Positions 57,669-64,000 of a stretch of DNA of 64,000 bases are shown in pieces. The translations under genes and the position numbers were made by a program. Every line of letters starts with the position of its first letter. The stretch's first letter is position 1. Source of the DNA: Blastobasis lacticolella (Eukaryota > Arthropoda > Insecta > Lepidoptera > Blastobasidae); the NCBI GenBank assembly GCA_905147135.1, contig LR990043.1, positions 6,917,057 through 6,981,056 on the forward strand, in the 5' to 3' direction. A model generated the notes under the pieces. The model saw only the letters and a list, made by a program, of their open reading frames with translations, did not search any database and was not told where the DNA came from.

Positions 57669-58245
57669 CTTCACCAATACTAGTACATTTCAAGTATAAT
57701 GTTTGTACAGTTGCTTGCATACATTAGTGACAGCAATGAACTGCCGGCGACTGTACAGTACAAAAGCATAAGTGCATTACCAATTCAAGAAAGTTTTCCT
57801 TTGCAACTACAGCAACATACAATATATTTACTATCTAGTTGTAGTTTGTCCCTTGGGCCCAAAAAACTCGTCCATGATTCCCAGGGCACTTTCAGCAAAA
57901 AAGCTAGTATGTAATAAACCAGCTTTTGCCCACGACTTCATCCGCGTAGACTTAGAAATATGCATCATCATTTTTTCGCGTTCTTTGAACTGCATCCTAC
58001 TATAGGTTGTAACAATAAGTTCATTTTCATAGATTTTGTAAGACCTAAAACCCGAAATTCGAAACTTGAATCATTCTATCTGTTGTTGAAATATTATAAA
58101 ACCGCTTGAAAATACGTTGCGTAAATTAAAATATCTAAGCTTACTTATATGTATACATACATCGGGACAGACGGCAGAAAGCGACTTAGTGTTATACTAT
58201 GTATATGTCGCAGCCATCTGGTTATTTCAGCCATTTTATGAGAAA

Positions 58246-58890
58246 GCTAGTCACTTAGTTAAACGCCGGCATTCCGTTGAGTGGCTAAAGGACAACTAGC
58301 CAAGTAGTTGAATGTAACGTTCAGCTACTTGGCTAAACGTTATTTAGCCGTTTTGTTAAAGGAGTTGTTTAGTTAGAATGTACGTCTTATTTGTGGCAAC
58401 AAAGTCATTCAGTAAGTATACAATTAAATATATTGCGAGTACCTATGCATTTACAATAATAAAAACTATAAATAGATGGCGCGAAACTTTGACAGTCATG
58501 TATGTTTCTAATTATACCTAAGTATAAATAGAAACTGATCAAATTAAGTTATCTTAATTTTCACTCAAAGTTATTTTAATTCTTACTTAAAAACATATAG
58601 GTACCACAGTCAAAATGAAAAAAATACAAAAACATTGCGTGCTATGCGAGCTGTCTGACGCCATATTTGTTTTGACACTACCAGCACCGAAGTGGATACA
58701 ATTTGAACTACATTTAAATCACCTGCCTGATTTAGCGTCGGCCGTCTTTGAAGGGCTTTATTACTATAAGCCAACTAGTTAAACGTTGAGTGTTGAGTGA
58801 GTTCAATCAAACATCGACCTAGGCATTCTATTGAATACCGGCATTTAATTGGACTAGCCTTCTCATTAAATGGCTGATTTAACTAGATGG
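58246..58890. repeat. possible MITE with TTAGTTAAACG / ACTAGTTAAACG motifs
   Basis: Repeated and inverted GTTAAACG, GGCATT(C/T)..TTG and GGCTAAA motifs at both ends of a 640-bp stretch. A strong local inverted pair GCCAAGTAGTTGAA / TTCAGCTACTTGGC lies at 58299-58334. Ends uncertain. Confidence 0.4.
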
Positions 58891-59954
58891 CTGCGACATA
58901 TAGATATAGCGGACGCTATGCGGTGTCAAGGCGGACGCTGCGAATTGCTGTTCGGTAGCTACACCGTACGTGCAGTGCGGTTTTGTAAGAAGATTATAAA
59001 ATTTTCTGTCGATATTACAGAATACAAAATTGCAATGCGTTTGGGACAACGCATGTTTTGCGTATGTCTGTACGGGCCCCTATCATCATCATCTTGGTGT
59101 TAAATCCCGGATCCCGGTGGCACGCAGTCAGCCATGAATAAGGATTAATGTAGTACTTAAATTAGTCAAATGCATTTACCAAATCGCCACAGCACGAAAT
59201 AGAAACGGCAACAGGGCAACCGTGGAGCCGGTTACGAAATATCAAATGTTTACGGCGCGGTTCGATCTTTCGAAAGAATGTTTCAGTTGGGGAGATCAAA
59301 GAATCGTCTCGGACAGAACGCGGGCTTGTTTGACAAGTATTCCACAAAGGGTATTTCGAGTGCGCGTAAAATATTGCGTACGCGTATTTTTGCTATTCTC
59401 TTTGGACGAGGGAGATTCGCTCGGGGCTTTGATTCGCCCCGCGATGCTCATTTGTTTAGTATTCCTATTTGAACGCTCGCAGCTGTTTTTAAGTAATTAG
59501 GAGAAAAATTCTGGGCGTATTCTTTGGAGTTTTATAAAAAAAATAGGAGCGGCTTTGTGCAAAGTTAGCTACGTAAATCTTCCTGGAAAATAAACTCACT
59601 AATTCCGGGTATTCGTATATTATTTATTAGACTAGCCATGCATTCGTCCGCTGGTGGCTGGTGGTAAGTGACGATGCGGCCCAAGATGGAGCATGCCTGT
59701 TAAGCCTTTAACGCGTCTACATTAACATATGTGGAATCAAATCTATTCAAAGTGTCATATTTTTCATAAAACTATATTTTATTTAAATTTATATTTTCTT
59801 TATACTATAGTGACTGGATGCGGTAACAATACCATATTATCCCGTCTATGCTTCTCTTTGATAAAATCCCGTACTTTAGGTAAGCAGCTATCACTATATT
59901 GTATAAACCTGACTCGAGTTCAACACTGGTTCGGAAATCCGCGCGGACTGATCG

Positions 59955-60155
59955 CGGACCCACAGTAAAAGTTTTTGGGGAAATTTCGTGTGCTCCACAT
60001 TTTTCACTCTTTCGTCCACTGGAACATCGGATTTCTCAAAATAATTAGTGTCCTGCCATTCATTGCCGTCTAAATTAAAATGAGATTCGTCACACTTGAT
60101 ATAAACAATGTCATCTTTGGCCTGAAAATTATTTTTGACAAAATTTCTGTCTTAA
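59955..60155 (-). mobile_element. probable Tc1/mariner-type transposase fragment
   Basis: Minus-strand frame reads AKDDIVYIKCDESHFNLDGN ... KSDVPVDERVKNVEHTKFPQ, resembling the second catalytic segment (DESHFxLxGxxN) of mariner-like transposases. Too short and broken to be active. Confidence 0.5.
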
Positions 60156-60184
60156 CTTTTGGGTCAGTTCTTGCTCCTTGGTCA

Positions 60185-60530
60185 CTTTTGGCTTAACTTT
60201 TCGAGATTGCATCACAATCACCACGGCCGCAACTTTCGAACGACCTTAGAGATATCAAAAGACACAGCAAGGGCCTCGCCATGCTTCTTAATGGCCTCAC
60301 TCCACATATGTGTACTGTCGACCGACCGAATCCGTACTGGTGATCGCTGAAGTGATCGTTACCTTCAAGATGCGCAAGAAGTTTTTTGTTTAGTGCACGC
60401 TCCATAATCTTTCAGAGTATGGAGGTGACCGAAATAGGGCGGTAGTTGGCAGGGTCTGCGCGGCTGCCCTTTTTGAGAACGGGCTGCACATTGGCAAGAC
60501 CCCTAGATCTACGATCGAAGTACGCCATAG
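60185..60530 (-). mobile_element. LINE reverse transcriptase fragment
   Basis: Minus strand reads GLANVQPVLKKGSRADPANY, RPISVTSIL, a stop, then KIMERALNKKLLAHLEGNDH and DHQYGFGRSTVH: fingers region of a LINE RT. Interrupted by a stop codon. Confidence 0.8.
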
Positions 60531-60858
60531 TCAATAAGTACTACTTTAATGTTACACCGTAATAATAAAAAAGCAGGACACAGTTACACAATCCAGTAGA
60601 ACACCACAACACCACGTGTACATTGCAAAACACCATCGTCTGTTAACTACCAGACATAATAGGTATTAACAATAAGTTACAAGTATTACCCACATTAGTA
60701 TCGAATTTATGAGCGCTGCGATCGACTGTACGACGTACGACCAATATTAATAATAATAATAACGATAATCTACGACCAATTAATGGCTAATAATGCTCAT
60801 GTCAGCTAATAATCGCCAGTATTACGGGTTGATGAATTAATCATTATCTATTCGAAGA

Positions 60859-60976
60859 GTGACACAAACTTATCCGACCTGGTGGTCAAAATTGGAACTA
60901 TGTATCGCCATTTAGAAATGACATTTTGGTGTCAGCAACAGCGACGCCGTCACCGGGTCAGATAAGTTTGTAGCAC
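60859..60976. mobile_element. MITE family M-C, copy 2
   Basis: GTGACACAAACTTATCCGAC ... GTCACCGGGTCAGATAAGTT + TGTAGCAC. Same ends and core (AAAATTGGAACTATGTATCG) as 27473-27586. Confidence 0.85.
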
Positions 60977-61192
60977 TGTACTGCAAATTGACACATTAGC
61001 TCTCTGTTTCTAGAGGTACCTATAATAGGAGTTTAATTAATATTACATGCGCCATTTTGTGGTCTGTCGGTGAAATTTGAGTTCTCGGCCGATGAACGAA
61101 TAGTTGCTTGCGAGTTGTGGAGTCAATGTCTAATTTAGATGTACTGTGCAATTTGTTCGTGTATTTCTAGTTAATTTTAACTATTTCTACAG

Positions 61193-61280
61193 CACTACGG
61201 TGATGTAGGACAGACTCTCAGGACGTCCGTTTCTTATTGTCAAATCCGGATTACGTCAGATTCTGATTAGATCAGGGTTT
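61193..61280 (-). repeat. dispersed repeat family R-A, copy 2
   Basis: Reverse complement reads CTAATCAGAATCTGACGTAA ... AATAAGAAACGGACGTCC ... TCTGTCCTACATCA, matching 18316-18413. Confidence 0.65.
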
Positions 61281-63639
61281 TAGGGCCTTGAATTGATGCG
61301 AGAGAAGAACTAAAAGGAGAAGAAAATATCAATATTTTTTAAATTATATTAGAAACAACAATAGCGAACGGTTTAAATATAGAGAAAATGCATGCAATCA
61401 TCATATATTTAAAAGTATGACTCTTGTTGGTACAAAAAAATCATTTTTATTTCGTCCCAGTGTAATGGCCCTTAGGACTGTGGGAATTTCCAATAACAAA
61501 TTCAGAAAGGAAATTTTAAGTCTTTATCAACACAGCTAAAACCTACACATAAACAGATTAAATCTATTATTAAACTGCTGCATAGGCTATGTGTACTTCT
61601 TATGTATTTGTGTCCTATATATATTTTTTGTTTTTCGAACAAAACATTATCTCTGAATAATTTTGACTGACCAAATATTGATTGCAGCAAACGACCTGTC
61701 ACATATCTAAACAACTTGCTCGCCACCCACTGACATTAATGTGGAGAATAATAATGTACAAATTATGCTAATAGAGGATAAAATGCTTGCCTTACGTAGT
61801 TAATAGTGGCCTATCACTTATAATAATGACTTAATAACATGCGGTAGACGAGACATCAAATTGTTTTACATTGGTTAGGTATAATTTCCATAGCTTTGAC
61901 CTAAGTTCATAAATTTTGTATTTGATCACCATATTAGCCGAAAGATGCTGGATCCAGTGCCTGCAACCTTTATCAGGTCGTCGATCTACCTTGCGGGAGG
62001 CCTACCCACGCTGCGTCTTCCGGTACGTGGTCGCCACTCGAGAATTTTACTGTCCCATCGGCTATCTATTCTGCGAGATATATGCCCTATCTACAGCCAC
62101 TTCTATATGCAATCCTTCGGGCTATGTCGCTTTTTATATATAGAAAACCGACTGGGTGTCGTAAAAGGCCTAATCTAACATCTTAGACCATAAAATGGGC
62201 AGCAACGTTTTCTGATATATGTTTTGGATACTAGGATCCCCAACCCGCCTGCCAAGCTTGGAGATTATGGCAAAACCCTCCACGGACGTGGAGAAGGCTA
62301 AAGTCCAGCATTTGATTGTTACTGGCTGTTGATGTGAAATGATGACGCGTCCTCCTCAGTGGGCATGTGATAGTTCCAAAAATTACTTCCTAATTACAAA
62401 GACAACCACTTCATTTTAATTTATTGCACACCACATAAGGGACAGGTTCAGGACAGTTCCAAGCTAAAGCTTCTAATACCTACCAGTATGACTAAGACGC
62501 TCTAGCAGTCCAAATAGCTGAAGGGCTCTCAACAAACCAAACAGCACTTGGTTATAAAACCCACTTGGCGAAACCCTCAGTCTTCAACCTTAGAATGCAA
62601 AGGAATAACACGCATGCGCAAACAATACGAGGGCCCTCGAGTAAAAAGGAATCCAATGTCGCTATGGGACGCTTCGTTTGACTCTTGGATATGTGGTGGA
62701 GCCTTACGGATAGTACTTTGTGCCCTTTAGGGGCCAGTGTGAAGCTATTTAGGGAAAGGTTTTGCCGCTAAGTGATTGGGTGACGCAGTATATTATCTAT
62801 ACCTAGTAATTATTATAATTCATTTCTGTGGGTACTTATATATATTTCGTTATGGTCTTTTGTTATATATTGCGGTAGACTGAATCCTCGTTACGATGAA
62901 ACACACAAACTAAAAATGTGGACCATTTAGCTTTCCTCTTAGATAAATATCGGCTTATGTTCTTCATCTTTAAAGACTTAGGAACGATTTTAAATCAAAC
63001 ATCTCTATACCCATAAGCGATAGAGGCTTACGGCTTACACGAAAAATAACATTTAGGCCATTTCTTTACACATATTATTGCAAGTATTGTTTTTACCTCG
63101 ATATTTCCGTGGTAACAAATCCGATAATATGTGTGGTGAAAGTGCAGTGAAAAACCATGAAAGTCTTAAAACCTCTAACATTTTGACACATTACGCACAT
63201 TAAACTTTATCTCTAGGAACATTACACGATAACTTGAGACCGCAGAATAGTATTAATCCTTAAGTAATAAACATCAAATCGATTACTCGATTTCGTGTGC
63301 GAGACAAAAAAAGCATCACTAAACAGTCAATGAACCGGCGATCACTAAGCTATTTTTACACAGATCACTTGTAATTGATAGACGTGGTCGTACAATGAAA
63401 AGCAATATTTACATCTACATTACTGCGGAACCGAAGAGTTATCGAGTTTTATAATCTCAATTAAAGATGGCTCACTCAACAATAAATATCTAACAAATCA
63501 ATTAAAGTAATGCAAAGAATTCATTCACCTTTAGTGATGGGAAATAGTTAACTATATCGACAAAGCAAAGCAAGCCCGGCATTATCATTAGTTTATGAGT
63601 ATTTTAATGTCTGATTTTTAAAATAGTTGTATATTGGCA
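61281..63639. other. AT-rich intergenic DNA upstream of Wnt6
   Basis: No supportable host gene. 62225-62340 ends in a degenerate LINE tail (ggagaaggctaaagtccagc, atttgattgttactggctg). Confidence 0.5.
62225..62340 (+). mobile_element. degenerate LINE 3' tail
   Basis: ACGTGGAGAAGGCTAAAGTC then CAGCATTTGATTGTTACTGG, parallel to the tails at 4.26 and 44.15 kb. Confidence 0.5.
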
Positions 63640-63816
63640 TGCTTGTCTCGGTTGTGCTCTCGCGTACGAGGGCCCGGAGTCTGTCTGGACCATGATCCAT
63701 TAATTACAATGGAGCGACTGCCATCTGACCTCCGTGACCCTGACGCAGTGGGATTCAAACCCGGTACCCCTCGCTTACGAGTCGGATACCCTAACCACTC
63801 GGCTACCAACGCACCT
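63640..63816 (-). mobile_element. SINE family S-A, copy 4 (internally deleted)
   Basis: Minus strand: GTAGCCGAGTGGTTAGGGTA head, GGGTTTGAATCCCACTGCG, then the CTGGATCATG... body. Several middle segments present in copy 2 are absent. Confidence 0.85.
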
Positions 63817-64000
63817 CAAATAGCACAGAGTAAATTTTGAAAATTAAGAAAATAATCAAATTCGTTTACGCGCAATATTTCCTACTTAGACACTGTGGTA
63901 CAAATCTACTGTTTGTTAATAATTAGAATTTCAAAACTAAACTTAAAAACATCGACATCGGTAACATTCTTAAAAAATAAAGCACAGCACTTTGTTATCG

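Overview
The window looks like nuclear DNA from an insect, most likely a moth or butterfly (Lepidoptera). It carries the wingless/Wnt1 and Wnt6 part of the conserved Wnt gene cluster. The exons are short, with GT/AG introns, and sit in AT-rich DNA full of tRNA-derived SINEs, RTE/Jockey-type LINE 3' ends and MITEs. No bacterial-style operons, CRISPR arrays, rRNA genes or convincing true tRNA genes were found.

Layout. (1) 1-6903 (+): the 3' half of wingless (Wnt1), two terminal coding exons (3861-4159 and 6376-6903). Earlier exons lie left of the window. (2) About 7-14 kb: wg 3' flank, then a MITE and a 1.07 kb TIR element. (3) 14092-17401 (+): a five-exon (perhaps six-exon) gene for an astacin-family (M12A) protein. 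Every catalytic and zinc-binding residue of the protease has been replaced while the reading frame and splice sites remain intact, so it is a candidate pseudoprotease with an acidic, low-complexity tail. (4) About 17.4-21 kb: a graveyard of LINE and MITE fragments. (5) 21076-55567 (-): a complete Wnt6 gene, six coding exons, 347 codons plus stop. It has a roughly 18.4 kb first intron and a roughly 13.5 kb second intron. (6) 55568-64000: the GC-rich Wnt6 promoter-proximal region followed by repeat-rich DNA without a recognisable host gene.

wg (+) and Wnt6 (-) are convergent, with the astacin-like gene between their 3' ends. Both Wnts should be secreted, lipid-modified ligands: each keeps the CHG(M/L)SGSC acyl-serine motif. 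In insects they are commonly co-expressed. Several repeat-poor, CpG-rich blocks within the wg and Wnt6 introns (for example 25.75-26.65 kb, 30.8-35.2 kb, 38.77-39.3 kb) look more like preserved cis-regulatory DNA than genes. The most unusual item is the astacin-like gene. It has lost the zinc ligands, the catalytic glutamate, the Met-turn, the prodomain aspartate switch and one entire disulfide pair together. All homology calls come from reading motifs by eye; no database search was run.
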